Positions 12,418 through 23,670 of a stretch of DNA of 64,000 bases are shown in pieces. Source of the stretch: Liolophura sinensis (taxonomy: Eukaryota; Mollusca; Polyplacophora; Chitonida; Chitonidae); NCBI RefSeq assembly GCF_032854445.1, contig NC_088305.1, positions 17,533,717-17,597,716 of the forward strand, read 5' to 3'. Both the position numbers and the translations under genes were made by a program. The first letter of the stretch is position 1. Every line of letters begins with the position of its first letter. The notes below the pieces were generated by a model that worked only from the letters and a program-made list of their open reading frames with translations, did not search any database and was not told the DNA's origin.

Positions 12418-13130
12418 AGAAAACGAATCCACTAACGCTACATAGCCTCCTAATGTTGCAGTTGTGACATTAAGGGCAATTGCGACTTTTGCAACATTAG
12501 GGACAATTTATGTTGGGCAATTAGGGTCAAGATATATCCAGAGGTTTTCTCTAATACAACATATCTTTGGTGCCCAGTCGTTCTCTTTAATGTCAAAGTA
12601 TCACACATTATGGGAGACGGGCGTTCGGAAATCTTCAGTGTGACATTAAATGGAAGAGAATAAACAAGTTCTGGGTAATATCGTAAATTGAAAACAATCC
12701 ATGTTTACTTCCTGTCAGCAAGTGGGAGACATTAGAAGAGCGTACAACTTTAACTGTGTTATTGCTATCTCTTTATTCACGGGCCCTTACTGAAGAGGCC
12801 TCTCCGTGCCTTGCTATCAACAGTTCGCTTCAAACCAAACCACAAAACTTGTGCCAACAACACATCTGACCTTATCGTGTAGAGCATTTTTGTACATGTT
12901 TATGTTTCCCTCTTATGTTAACATACAACAAGATGGACAAAGTGTGGATAAGTAATTACTGAACTTCGTTGATGGGTTGCTGTCTGTGACAATAGCACGG
13001 ATTGTTCATTGTTCACTTTTCATACATAACATACTATTTTAAAGGGAGCAGCTAATTTATTAATGAATTGGAGATCGCGTGTTCGATCCCACTTGTCGCA
13101 GCTCTCGCTGCTTTTACGGCTGCTGTAATC
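12418..13130. other. Unassigned sequence; tRNA-like B-box just before the Harbinger
   Basis: At 13078-13090 GTGTTCGATCCC resembles a tRNA B box, perhaps the end of another SINE head cut by the neighbouring transposon. Nothing else. Confidence 0.35.
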
Positions 13131-14162
13131 CAGGGCCCATGTTCATAAATGCTTTCTAAGCCTGGTTGTGTGTAAAAATGGCCTTTAGTTGATAGCTTAA
13201 CCTCACTGGAAGCTAACTGATATTCATAATACTTTGCTAAGCTGATTTGGTTGTTAAGTTGGCTACTAAAGAGTTTATCTCGGGTGACTCTAACTCACTG
13301 CTTGACAATCAAACTAACTGAGAGAAACACAGGAAAAATGGCAAAACGCATATTTGAGTTGGAACCGCTTAATGCGTAGAGAACGTGTTTTCAGACACGG
13401 ACAAAATTGATATCTTTGGTGACGTAGAATTATTATAAAAGGTACAGATTTACACGTACAGGGATTCTCTTGATGGCTCTGACAACGGAGATTGGAGGCC
13501 GAACAATGTAAAACCTGTTCTGCCGTATCGACATGTCTGCCAATTCATAGCGTTTCTAAGGCATTATCAACGAAGATATATAAATGATTTAGTCCGACTT
13601 CCGAATGAAAGAGATACTCCCAGATTAAGAGGCAGATTTGAAAGAATCTGCCATTTCTCCGGAGGATTTGGGTGTCTGGGCGGAACACATGTGTGGATAG
13701 CTTCTCCACATGAGAATGAGGCTGACTGTGTAAACAGAAAAAGATATCATTCTATTAATGTCCAAGTCATATGTGAGTTTGGAGGAAAAAGGATAAACCC
13801 TGTTGCAATGTGGTCCCGTTCAGCCCATGATAGCCGAGTCCTCATGTAGCGGTTGGGATATGATGGAAAATGGTGGTGTCCGTGGGTATACCCTTAAGAG
13901 AAAGCGACTATTTATGACGTAGGTAGCCATGACGTTACGGCTGCACCCTAGTATTGATGCAGAACGTCGGCACAACAGGGTCCAGAAAAGTTTGGAACAC
14001 AGTATGCCTACCTAGTTGCTTGCTAAGATGCTTAGCTGCCAACTATCTAGTAAGGTGCTTAGCATGGCTTTATGAATACAAAATTAACTGCTTACTACGG
14101 AACAGACAACTCGGGATTTAGTAGCTTGCTAAGGTAACAGTATTTTACGAATATGCACCCAG
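13131..14162 (+). mobile_element. Harbinger (PIF) DNA transposon, decayed
   Basis: Ends are imperfect inverted repeats: CAGGGCCCATGTTCATAAAT at the left and CTGGGTGCATATTCGTAAAA on the opposite strand at the right. Many subterminal TTGCTAAG / CTTAGCA motifs lie inside both ends. The interior carries a broken HARBI1-like nuclease on the plus strand. About 1 kb, shorter than a full Harbinger, so internally deleted. No clear 3-bp target duplication. Confidence 0.8.
13370..14010 (+). pseudogene. HARBI1-like nuclease (DDE superfamily) remnant
   Basis: An open frame from 13439 to 13849 encodes recognisable Harbinger nuclease blocks: RYINDLVRLPNE, RLRGRFERICHFSGG, then LGGTHVWIASPHENEADCVN, RKRYHSINVQVICEF and SAHDSRVL. 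In HARBI1 the Asp of the DGTH motif is a catalytic residue; here it reads GGTH, so that Asp is lost. Upstream pieces in shifted frames include ERVF and DIFGDVELL; downstream pieces include GVRGYTLK and AERRHNRVQK. Stops, frameshifts and a missing central segment make it non-functional. This stretch has no suitable ATG and is easily missed. Confidence 0.85.
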
Positions 14163-14221
14163 GTGATTATAAGATACCTTGAACAGGGTGGAGGTGAACT
14201 CAGGACACTTCATTGTCTTCC

Positions 14222-14305
14222 CACATAAACTTGACAGCCGCCAAGTAAGTGAAAAATTCTAGAGAAATGCATTGAACAAGAATCAAATAAACAAATTTAA
14301 CAAAC
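14222..14305 (+). mobile_element. Degenerate SINE-B tail
   Basis: CTTGACAGCCGCC, AAGTGAAAAATTCTAGAG and AATCAAATAAACAAAT align with the SINE-B tail at clear but reduced identity. Confidence 0.55.
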
Positions 14306-14821
14306 TGTCGGCAGTAGTTACAATCTCCTGACAATCTGGATAAATCACAATGGCTTTGATGAATGAACAACGACTCACGAGACAATTTGTTCCCAAAAGA
14401 TGCGAAATTTAGACATCCAGGGAAAATTGATCACCGCATATTGATCCACTTCAAAGACGTAAGACCTTCATCAATACGCATTATTATAAACCGGTTTTTA
14501 TAATTCACGGCTGTGATGGAATTTTCCTGTCGATGTCCACGGGTCGGCTCATAAATCTACCCTGCCCTTGTCTGCAGCTTTTACTAAAGGCGGGCATTTA
14601 AGCATAGCATATGCATCATATGACGAACATATTGTTTCCATGCAAATATTAGATCAGAAAAAAAATTTCCCCAGGAATCTATGGAAGAACGGTAGACTGT
14701 TAAGAAGGTTGGCATACATGTATCAAAATCAACGGAATGTTTCATTTATACATGTTAAGAACAATTTAACCCATAGAAATGAAATGACTTAATTGGTGAT
14801 GTAAACTAATGGTAAAAAATG
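14306..14821. other. Unassigned sequence
   Basis: No repeat or motif recognised; ORF at 14568-14792 has no recognisable feature. Confidence 0.35.
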
Positions 14822-15110
14822 AATGCTAATATTACCCGGATCACGATTTCTGCGAAATAGATGGCTATGTGAGGATTACTGGAAATTAAATAGCTATACA
14901 GACCATGCTATAACATCCGAAAATCAAAAGGCTGAAATAGCTGTGCCACGGGCGTTTTAATGCTTAAATTGAATGACATTATTACCCAGATCACCACTTC
15001 TGCGAAACAGATGGCTGTGTGAGGACTACGGGAGATTAAATAGCTATACATACCATGCTATAACATCTGAAAATCAAAAAGCTGAAATAGCTGTGCCACT
15101 GGCGTTTAAT
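14822..15110. repeat. Tandem duplication of a ~148-bp unit
   Basis: Two copies containing AGATGGCTRTGTGAGGA, TTAAATAGCTATACA, ACCATGCTATAACATC and GCTGAAATAGCTGTGCCAC. One copy has an extra base that breaks the frame present in the other. Confidence 0.9.
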
Positions 15111-15412
15111 GTGAAACGGCAACATAAAGGCTTATTCTTCACAGTGGAACGAGTGTCTTTGAGCCGTGTCATTGAGCGAAGGCATTGACGGATCAGTACA
15201 AAGAATTTTTAGTTCTGGTTATACTCGGATCTGTTGTGTCGGTCCCATGTGGAATGCCGCAAAGGTTTTTTTTAGCGGTACTACCTGGGGAAGGTAAGAA
15301 ACAGAACATGGGAAGGATTTGACTGGGAACTTTTATACGCAATGGGTGTAACACATGTCAAACCGTCTGAGGGGCAATGAAAAATTGTGTGTAATCTAAC
15401 GGAAGTTACGAA

Positions 15413-15655
15413 ATGCAGGGGGCAAGTTTACACATGGCAGACTATTTTAAGATGTACGACTTACCTTCTTGCATTGTGGGAATGTGTTTCCACTCTTTGT
15501 TACATGAACGGGACGAATTATTCCTGCTTAAATCGGGGATGTCGCAATCTGTCCACAAACTTATCACCTTCAAGGACGACCTCATACACCGAATAATTTC
15601 TCGTTTTGTAAATATCAAAACAGACAATTCACAATTACGTCAGATGTTTCCGTAA
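15413..15655 (+). CDS. Unclassified 80-codon ORF; antisense strand also has a spliceable frame
   Basis: ATG to TAA with a fairly protein-like product (contains HERDELFLLKSGMSQSVHK). On the opposite strand the same DNA has an ATG frame (MRSSLKVISLWTDCDIPD onward) that meets a strong donor, GAAG|GTAAGT, near 15465. At most one is likely real, and neither has a recognised homolog or confirmed partner exons. Confidence 0.2.
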   Translation: MQGASLHMADYFKMYDLPSCIVGMCFHSLLHERDELFLLKSGMSQSVHKLITFKDDLIHRIISRFVNIKTDNSQLRQMFP

Positions 15656-15951
15656 CCCCCAAACGAGTGGTAACCTAGTCCAACCTGCCAGACAGAGTCC
15701 CCTTACGGTAGCATGGGAGTGCCAGAAATCGCTTTACCGCACGAACGATTAGCCAGCCAGGGATGCCTTCACGCACCTTAGGCGAACCCACCGTTTGAGA
15801 CCCTCGCGATTGTGGGTCGATGCGTCTGGCTGGTAAAGCCATGATATTGTTCTGTGTTAGCCTTGTGTCAGACCTTTTATTTCCCCACTGGTATAAGATA
15901 TACGTACAGTATAAAAGCTTTCTTTCGATCTGACGTGTTCATTCGATTACG
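15656..15951. other. Unassigned sequence with inverted arms
   Basis: GCTTTACC...AGCCAGCC near 15730-15757 and GGCTGGTAAAGC near 15829-15840 are inverted partners about 100 bp apart, suggesting a small foldback or SINE remnant. Confidence 0.4.
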
Positions 15952-16318
15952 GCTGCCGGCCCTGATAGCACAGTTGGTAGAGCGTCCGCTTCGGGAGGCG
16001 GTATATCCGTGGTCAATCCTGGCTCGATTTATACCTAAGACCTTAAAAGAGAAAGCTGTGACTTCCTCGTTTGGCGTTCAGCATGAAGGGGATAGTGCAA
16101 CGACTGCTTGACCTGTATCAGTATAATGACTCGGGCGGGACGGCTTACTTCCTTTCGGTAAGGCGTCTCAGTGAAGCAGCACTAGATAAAAGAGCGGTAG
16201 AAATCCGCCCTGCAACAAGGAGGCACATTACATGCACTGTAAGGATTTCCTCGTCGTCATATGACTGAAAAATTGTTCAGTACAACGTTAAACCTCAAGG
16301 ACTCACTCACTCGCTCAC
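15952..16318 (+). mobile_element. SINE-A, full length with target-site duplication
   Basis: 367-bp tRNA-derived SINE. The head has an A box (TAGCACAGTTGG) and a damaged B box (GGTCAATCC), with an anticodon-like arm CCGCTTCGGGAGGCGG resembling tRNA-Pro(CGG). The body contains GCGTTCAGCATGAAGGGGAT, and the tail is (ACTC)n. The 9-bp duplication TCGATTACG flanks it at 15943-15951 and 16319-16327. It is not a functional tRNA gene: the acceptor stem is absent. Confidence 0.93.
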
Positions 16319-16604
16319 TCGATTACGTCTTCTTAATGTGCGACATAATCTGTTGCAAGAAAATACTACGCCTTTACAGATTAGGTGAAAGTTCGATACC
16401 CAAAATCGGATATTTTTTATTGACGTGTGGGGAAAAGTGGGGAAAGAATTCTTTTAGCATTTGTGTTTGTTCCACAGTTTACACCATGACTGCGGTATAT
16501 GTTTTATCGGAACAACATTTATACTTAAGCAATAAGCTACACGCCAGTAGGAATATAATAGACTTTCAGCATAGAGCATTACACGATATCGTCATAAATG
16601 GCAA

Positions 16605-16745
16605 ATGGTGTCGTAAATGCTTAAATAGCAGCAAATTACACACACCATGGTGTAAGCAGATCTGGGTTAAACAACAATGCAATTAAGAGTTACTGGTTTA
16701 GAATTACTCAAAATGATGTGTTGTCATCACATTTATTAAACATCA
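16605..16745 (+). repeat. Unclassified repeat R3, copy 1 (3' part)
   Basis: Shares AGCAAATTACAC, TTTAGAATTACTCAAAATG and TGTTGTCATCACATTTA with copies at 17.8, 23.5, 57.4 and 62.1 kb. Confidence 0.75.
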
Positions 16746-16749
16746 ACAT

Positions 16750-16840
16750 GCCGGGTTTCCTCTCACCATTATGCTAGCCGCCGTATAAGTGAAATATTCT
16801 TGAGTTTGGCGTAACACACCAATCAAATAAATAAATAAAT
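16750..16840 (+). mobile_element. SINE-B 3' fragment
   Basis: CCGGGTTTCCTCTCACCATT through AAGTGAAATATTCTTGAG to (AATA)n; head and most of the body are missing. It abuts an R3 repeat. Confidence 0.85.
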
Positions 16841-17714
16841 ATTCACCAGGAAGGTCCATATTCGATGCCGGCTGGTACACGAATGTGTGTTTTGACATTA
16901 TCCTTTTCAATTGATCCTTCCTTAAAAATTTATTCTCATGCATCATTATACAAAGCGGTTTATTGTGTCTCGTGTCCTTGATACCTTAGCAGGGAAACAA
17001 TCCCGAACAAAAGTGTCATACAGGTGTAAGATCAATGCATGGCGTATGTGAATAAACTCTGACTGGATATGTTTTCGTCAGGTTTTTGGCAATTGCCAGG
17101 CGTTTGCCACCTCTTTCTGCTTGTATTACGACCCGAATATCCTTCGAACTGTGGTATAGGAGAAACAATTACTAAATACCGCATTGTGCGGCCATCAAAT
17201 GGACCGAAATTAGGCTGGCATGCAGCCGAAACCTCGGACAGTGGAACAACGCCATGCCAAACACAAGCCGGCATTGCTGTACTGACTGGATTTGCCTTTG
17301 AAAATAGGGATTGCAGCATATCTTTCCTTATGTACATCGTAATTATCGTTTTGCTCACAAAGGTTGGCTGAAATAAGTAAATCAAATATAATGGGAGTTT
17401 TAAATGTATGTTCATTACCTTTGGATTGAATCTGATCATCTCATCCGGAAAGCCTTGATTTTATGTCAAATGCCAAACCGTTCTCCCCTGGGGAAAGTCG
17501 ACATAAATTTAATCTGACTACGAGTTTATATTTTTATTTTATAAATGACGTATAAAATCATATACGATTCATAGGGAGATGATACATGATTCAAAGTATT
17601 ACTTCACACAAGCTAGTGATAGTGCAGATCACTGCTAAGGTTTTCTTTTACGACCAAAAAAAAAAAAGACTTTTAATTTTGAAACTGTAAGTTATTCTTA
17701 TTTAGTTACTAATA
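16841..17714. other. Unassigned sequence
   Basis: Overlapping ORFs on opposite strands at 17032-17439 have no recognisable domain. No other feature. Confidence 0.35.
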
Positions 17715-17945
17715 TACATATAAAGACGTACAACATAGAGAGCAAAAGCAGAGCAGACTCGACAGTATGATATCTGGCAAATGTGACATACTTGACCGGT
17801 GCAATACGACCTCTTCTAAATTTACCTCAATCGGGTTTTTGTTTTACCATTTCTTCAGCAGAACTAGGTTAAAAAAATAAAAACTGGTCACTGGTCTAGA
17901 ATTACTCAAAATGCGGTGTTGTCATCACACTTAGCATATGATCAA
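17715..17945 (+). repeat. R3 repeat, copy 2
   Basis: From GTACAACATAGAGAGCAAAA via GACCGGTGCAATACGACCTC to TCTAGAATTACTCAAAATGC and GTTGTCATCACA. Confidence 0.8.
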
Positions 17946-18360
17946 ATAACTAGAGCCTAAGGGCTGTGAAATGAGTCTGTTGCTCTTCTTCCGTTTTTAT
18001 TTTTCTTGTAGCTAACGACCAATTTACTTCTAGTACAATTCATTGGTCTTCCCCACCCACAAAGCGCCTATCAGTTGTTCTGTCTGGGGCCCCAGCCCCA
18101 CTTCATTGTGACATGACGTTAAAGAGAATGCACTGCACCAGAACGTAATATTATGATGTTAGAAATCTTTTTGCAACTAAGTCGTTACCATTTCTGTTTT
18201 GTTCAGTTAGTGTGAGCATGAAAGTCTTCATTATTTGTATGTATGTGGCAACAGATGAAGGCAACATATCGCATTACAAGATACATGTTTTGGTACTTAC
18301 ATTGTATAGTTGTATTTCGACAGCACAAATATCGCAAGGACACATAAAATGCATGTAATT

Positions 18361-18430
18361 ATGGCCGCCATCGCATAAGTGAAATATTCTTGAGTACGGC
18401 GTAAAACACCAATCAAATAAATAAATAAAT
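18361..18430 (+). mobile_element. SINE-B tail fragment
   Basis: 70 bp: ATGGCCGCCATCGCATAAGT, GAAATATTCTTGAGTACGGC, then (AATA)n. Nearly consensus. Confidence 0.85.
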
Positions 18431-19188
18431 CAAATACATGTACAGTCTGTCAACCTTTTTAAAAATCTTTTCAGGATTATATCCAAATGTTCATCACATA
18501 TAGCAAACGTAATTTACAACTCATTTTACAATTTAACAGAAAACTTCTTTAACGGACCATGAAGAACTTCGTATAATAAGTTTGCTGGCTTTCACACAAT
18601 TAGGAAGATCAACTATAGGCCAGGAACCCAAGGGGTCAAGCAGCGCTACAGATAATTTTCAGAGGTAATGCGGTACTCCCTACTTTTCCAAGAGAGGGAG
18701 TAGTGGGTAAGACGACTGCAGTGCACAGTTTTTGAAAATACTCAACAGTTGACTATTTTGGGCTCTAAGCAATACACCTGGAAAGTGTGAAGTTGACTGA
18801 AGTAAGAGGGTTGACAAAATGGAAGACATACATGTGCAAACATGTGCGTACATGAATAGACCTACATAGGCCTACTGGTACAGAGATTCTTTTAGTTACG
18901 TATAGGACTACAAGTATATGTATGTACATGTCGATTGCCCAGAATTACGACTTGCCATAACATGGAATAAATTAATTATTTCAGGAATAAATCTGAATGA
19001 TGCTCATATACCTACATTTACCTACACCTAAACCTGTAGGCCTACCGGGTTTATTCCAGTAATTCTCTCACTGACAAGTTTACCTTTTCATTTCGTTTTG
19101 AACACATTTATTATTTGCGCTTTATTTATTGGCAGTGCCAATAAACCAAAAGTGTTTCTCAGCTGTTCTCGTGATTATTGTATTTCAG
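18431..19188. other. Unassigned sequence
   Basis: No repeat family or coding motif recognised. Confidence 0.35.
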
Positions 19189-19342
19189 TGCATTAGCTTC
19201 CCTCCTCAGAAAGCAACGATCCATGTACACGTTGGGAACTGGAACCTCGATGACACTTAGACATAGCACAAATAACATGCAAATCGAGCACGCCCTGGGG
19301 AGGCTAAGTCTCCTTGAAACTCAAATGTTATGTATAACTTAA
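19189..19342 (+). CDS. Candidate 3'-terminal exon with polyadenylation signal
   Basis: Acceptor GATTATTGTATTTCAG is followed by 50 codons and TAA, and AATAAA occurs at 19348-19353. Entry is in phase 2. The peptide starts ALASLLRKQRSMYTLGTG and ends LSLLETQMLCIT; it is more protein-like (Ala, Leu, Gly, Thr) than random translation here. No family recognised. The polyadenylation hexamer is weak support in AT-rich DNA. Confidence 0.3.
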
Positions 19343-19819
19343 GTAATAATAAATCATACATTTTGGCATTAGTGGAGGTGTATTGTCAGCTTAACACTTT
19401 CTAGAGTATCAGAAATTCAAAAGGCTGAAATAATGTTGTAATTTGACATCGCCTCTTGCCAAATTGAGACTTTTACGTGGTTTTGATATTTGTCAAAAAC
19501 TATTGAAAAAAAAAACAAACCAAAAAACAAAACACACAAGTAGGATACTTCATCAAATGCCTTTACTGTAAGATTTTTAATTTCTGCAGTGAGTATAAAG
19601 TGGATAAACTTGGCCAGATGGCTTTGGACCGCTCCGGCGTCAAGACCTGGTGCTGTGTCTGTGTTGTTTACATCTTCTGTTAAAGGTTGATTTTTGTTCA
19701 TTGATTTTAATCTTGCTGGATCAAAATGTTGCTGGCTTGTGTTACGCTGCAGAGATCCATTGTGGCAACAAATGGTGACACTTTGTCATATATAGCCCAT
19801 GATATTCTCAGAAAGCCAC

Positions 19820-20010
19820 GATTGAGCCGGTGAGGGCTGGATTCGAACACGCGACCTTTTTGCTAAGAAAACGTTTGGTCAGAAGGTTAACACTCACCTT
19901 GATAGAATTTGTCCGTTCATGCCATGAAGAAATCGCTCCAGACGATAGGTGAGACAAGCAGTTTCGTAAAACGTACCTGGAGGAGAAGGGACTATTAATC
20001 TAGTCGTGGA
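19820..20010 (-). mobile_element. Possible third SINE type (tRNA-like head, minus)
   Basis: On the minus strand GGTCGCGTGTTCGAATCC is a good tRNA B box within a head-like segment. Only one copy is seen, so this is tentative. Confidence 0.35.
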
Positions 20011-21544
20011 TAATTAGTCTGTACGAGCTTCTCAGTGGATTGCGTTTTTATTAAACTGTCTGCTCGGAATGCTAGCAACTAATATTTAACCTTTGTAATT
20101 AGTTTACGTAGACAATAAGCTTACTGAGACTAGATTTGCAGATTGCTTTTAAAGAACAAGCGGGTTTATCGCTGGCCAAAGGGTTCTATCGCTTTCAAAG
20201 GAAATCTAATTTGCCTTGATGTTTGGCAAAACAGGCTTAAATGCTGCTTTTGTTGCTTTATTGTGGGTTAAAGTTGTTTGGCTTTATATTTAGTATCTGG
20301 TGAAGTTAGATAAACGCCTTACATCATTTTACATCCAACACATAATAGCCGTACATCTTGTTTTCATGTTTTTTTAAAATGTACATCACGAGACGTTTAG
20401 ATGGTTTACATATAACTCTTAAACTTTTCACAAGACTTTTTAAAGTAAGAAAAAATTGTGTTATTTACCAATGTGTCATACCACACACAGTTACAAACAA
20501 AGAATTATTTAAAATTGATACTTTGACACCAGAAAATATAACGTTGAAACATAAGACTGATCTTAAAATACAAGGATGAGCCACACAATATGCTGACGTA
20601 TACTGTGCAAAAAAATATGATGCAAGTCTTTGGAAGATGAAAAGGCGTAGTCCTGATGTATTTTAAAGGTTAATATCTCTCGATGGAGTAACATCGAGAT
20701 CGGCATCTTCTCAATGCTGTCGCCCACTAATGTTTTGAGGTAATATATCGCTTTTTTAGGACTCTGGTCAGCTTGACCCCATAAATCATAGCTATAAAAT
20801 GGAAAGTTCACTTGTCGCATGAATCCCAAGGGAAAACATAATACATAACATCCCGCGAAAAAAGTGTTTCTTGCTCAATGCGTCTTCTGAATAAGGTGAA
20901 TATGGTTGGGATTACGGGGTTTTGTGTTACGAAAATGCCTAATAGAACGTTATTTTCCCCCTTCCGATAATTATCTAACGTCAAAACTAACATAAAAACA
21001 TAAAAACATTCACAAGAAGTAAAAAAGCAGTTTAAAGTCAGAGAGATGACATTTACTTCTGTTATCGATATCTTATAGTTGTTTGGTACGCGTACCTGGA
21101 TTCGCAGCAACTTTTCACTTCAAGTCTGTTTGAATAGAACTGGAAAAATATGAAATCCAAAAGCTCATAGCAGTCTATCCAGCAGATATGAGCAGATGAG
21201 TATTCGACTAAAAATTCACTCACTCAGGCCCGAAGTCAAATTCACGGCAGAGAACATTTTTCATGCAATTTGTCTGGTCTCATTTACTTTCAAGGCCAAC
21301 TGCGGTTGTCCCTGCTGCCTGATCGCAGCAATCAAAGCCATGGGTTATTTTAGGTCAGCTTTTGCCCAGTTTCGAATGTGCGTGAAAATTGTGTTTGCTT
21401 ATGCCATAGCCTACGGGAACCTTTACCGTGCAATACGGTTCTGTACAAAACTGTTACAAGAAAAATCAAGGGACGAACAAGGTTCTCAAGTTTATGTAAT
21501 GCTGAGGTGACCTCGATAAATCATGTGATAGAATATTTCGCGGT
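20011..21544. other. Unassigned sequence
   Basis: No repeats or recognised motifs; several ORFs of 60-104 codons without features. Confidence 0.35.
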
Positions 21545-22678
21545 AACAGTGGTGTGTGTTGTCTAGAGCGGTAGTCTACTCTTGTGTATTGTATTCTGCG
21601 GTAACTCTATTGTTGAATGCCGTGTTTTGTGGTAATTCCACTGTTGTGTGTTGGATTATGTGCTAAATCTATTGTTGTGTGCTATATCATGTCAGGATCC
21701 CACTATTGTGTGTTGTATTGTGCGTTAACTCTACTATTTTATAATGTGGTTTGTGCTAACTCTACTGTTGTGTGCTGTATCATACGGTAACTCTACTGTT
21801 GCGTGCTTTATCATACGGTAACTCTACTGCTGTGTGCTTTATCATACGGTAACTCTACTGTTATGTGCTGTATCATGCGGTAATTCTACTGTTGTGTGCT
21901 GTGTCATGCGGTAAGTTTACTATTGTGTGATGTATCATGCGGTAATTTTACTGTTGTGCGATGTATCATGCGGTAAGTTTACTGTTGTGTGTCGTATCAC
22001 GCGGTAACTGTACTGTTGCCTGCTGTATCATGCGGTAACTCTACTGTTGTCTGCTATGTCATGTGGTAAGTTTACTCTTGCCTGCTGTATCATGCAGTAA
22101 CTCTCCTAATGTGTGCTGTATCATGTGGTAAATTAACTGTTGTGTGCTGTACCATGCGGGAACTCTACTGTTGTGTGCGATTTCATGCAGTAAAATCACT
22201 GTTGTGTGCTGTTTTATGTAGTAAAATCACTGTTGTGTGCTGTATCATGCGTTAACTCTACTGCTGTGTGCTGTTTCATGCAGTAAAATCACTGTTGTGT
22301 GCTGTTTTATGCAGTAAAATCGCCTTGTGTGCTGTACCATTCCGTAGCTCTGCTGTCGTGTGCTGTATTACGTGGTAACTCTACTGCTGTGTACTGTATC
22401 ATGTGGTAGCTCTACTGTTGTTTGCTGTATCATGTGGTAACTCTACTGTTGTGTGCTGTATTATGCGGTAGATCTACTGTTGTGTGCTGTACCATGTCGT
22501 CATTCTATTGTTGTGTGCTGTATGATGCGGTAGCTCTACTGTTGTGTGCTGTACCATGTCGTCATTCTATTGTTGTGTGCTGTATAATGCGCTAACTCTA
22601 CTGTTGTGTGCTGTATCATGCGGTAGCTCTACTGTTGTGTGCTGTATCATGCGGTAGCTCTACTGTCTAACTCACTAC
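21545..22678. repeat. 31-bp minisatellite, about 36 copies
   Basis: Consensus unit GCTGTATCATGCGGTAACTC plus TACTGTTGTGT. Copies vary by substitution and small indels, with pairs of variant units repeated together near 22450-22570. The array resumes beyond a SINE-A at 22936. Confidence 0.93.
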
Positions 22679-22935
22679 TGAGTGAGTGAGTGAGTGCTTG
22701 GAGTTAAACATCGTACTTAACAATTTTTCAATCATATAACGACGAAGGAATCCTTAGAGTGCATGTTTTGTGCCTCACTGTTGCAGGACGGATATCCACC
22801 GCTCTTTTAACAAGTGCTGCTTCACTGAGAAGCTTTTCTCACGGCAAGTAAGCCGCCCCGCCCGAGCCATTATACTGATACGGGGCAACTAGTCGTGGCA
22901 CTATCCCTTTTATGCTGAACGCCAAGCGAAGCTGG
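22679..22935 (-). mobile_element. SINE-A inserted in the 31-bp minisatellite
   Basis: Minus orientation, starting (GAGT)n then GCTTGGAGTTAAACATCGTA and ending GCTGAACGCCAAGCG; the tRNA-like head is missing. Minisatellite units lie on both sides. No clean target duplication seen. Confidence 0.9.
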
Positions 22936-23250
22936 GTTTTGTGGTAAATGTGCTGTTGTGTATTGTATCATGTGGTATTTGTACTGTTGTGTGCTGTGTT
23001 TTGTGATAAGTGTATTGTTGTGTGCTGTGTATTGTGGTAACTGTACTGTTGTGTGCTGTGTTTTGTGGTAACTCTACTGTTGTGTGCTGTGCTTTGCGCA
23101 AACTCTTTTGGTGTACAGTACTGTGTGGTAAATGTACTGTTGAGTTCTCTACCATGCGGTAATTTTATTGTTATAGGCTGTATCATGCGGTTACGCTACT
23201 ATTGTGTACCGTATCTTGCAATAACTATAGTATGGTGTGCAGAACTGTGC
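22936..23250. repeat. 31-bp minisatellite, distal degenerate part
   Basis: About ten units with a shifted variant (CTGTGTTTTGTGGTAACTGT). Open frames here on the minus strand are repeat artefacts. Confidence 0.85.
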
Positions 23251-23384
23251 GGTACACGGTGTGTAACTTTGTTGTAACAGAACTTCATGGGAACAATGAG
23301 ATAACATTATGTTAGTTTTTAGATGTTCATTTGGAACTGTATAGCAGCTTTACAGTACTGTGTTATATTGTGCGGCATTCGGTA

Positions 23385-23670
23385 TAATTAAGATGTACAG
23401 CATAGAGAAAAAAACCAGAGCAGCCACGACAGTGTAATAGCTGACAGATTGTTACACATAGCCGGTGAAATATGGCCTATTGTCAACTACCTCAGTCAGG
23501 GTTTTATTCAAACTGTTTATGTAAATGCGTAAATGGTAGCAAATTACATGCCCCTCTAGCACCATGGCTTAAGCAGAAAAAAAATACTGTGACGTTAGCT
23601 GCAATTTATTAGATGTCAGTGGTCTAGAATTACTCAAAATGCTGCGTTCTTCTGACATTTAACATACAAT
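23385..23670 (+). repeat. R3 repeat, copy 3 (most complete)
   Basis: About 285 bp: ATGTACAGCATAGAG, CCGGTGAAATATGGCCT, ACCTCAGTCAGGGTTTTATT, TAGCAAATTACATGCCCCT, CTAGAATTACTCAAAATGCT. No ORF and no obvious terminal inverted repeats. Confidence 0.85.

Noticed and set aside
15180-15293. Hydrophobic leader-like frame ending at a GTAAGA donor
   Set aside because: No ATG and every frame from the nearest good acceptor hits a stop.
15952-16025. tRNA-Pro-like gene
   Set aside because: Has A box and anticodon-like arm but no acceptor stem, a damaged B box, and is joined to a SINE body with target duplication.
17032-17439. 135-codon minus and 100-codon plus ORFs
   Set aside because: Mutually overlapping, no recognisable domain, no splice support.
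21545-22678. CRISPR-like array
   Set aside because: Units are contiguous with no unique spacers; eukaryotic minisatellite.
22910-23277. ORFs over the distal 31-bp array
   Set aside because: Repeat artefacts in a degenerate minisatellite.
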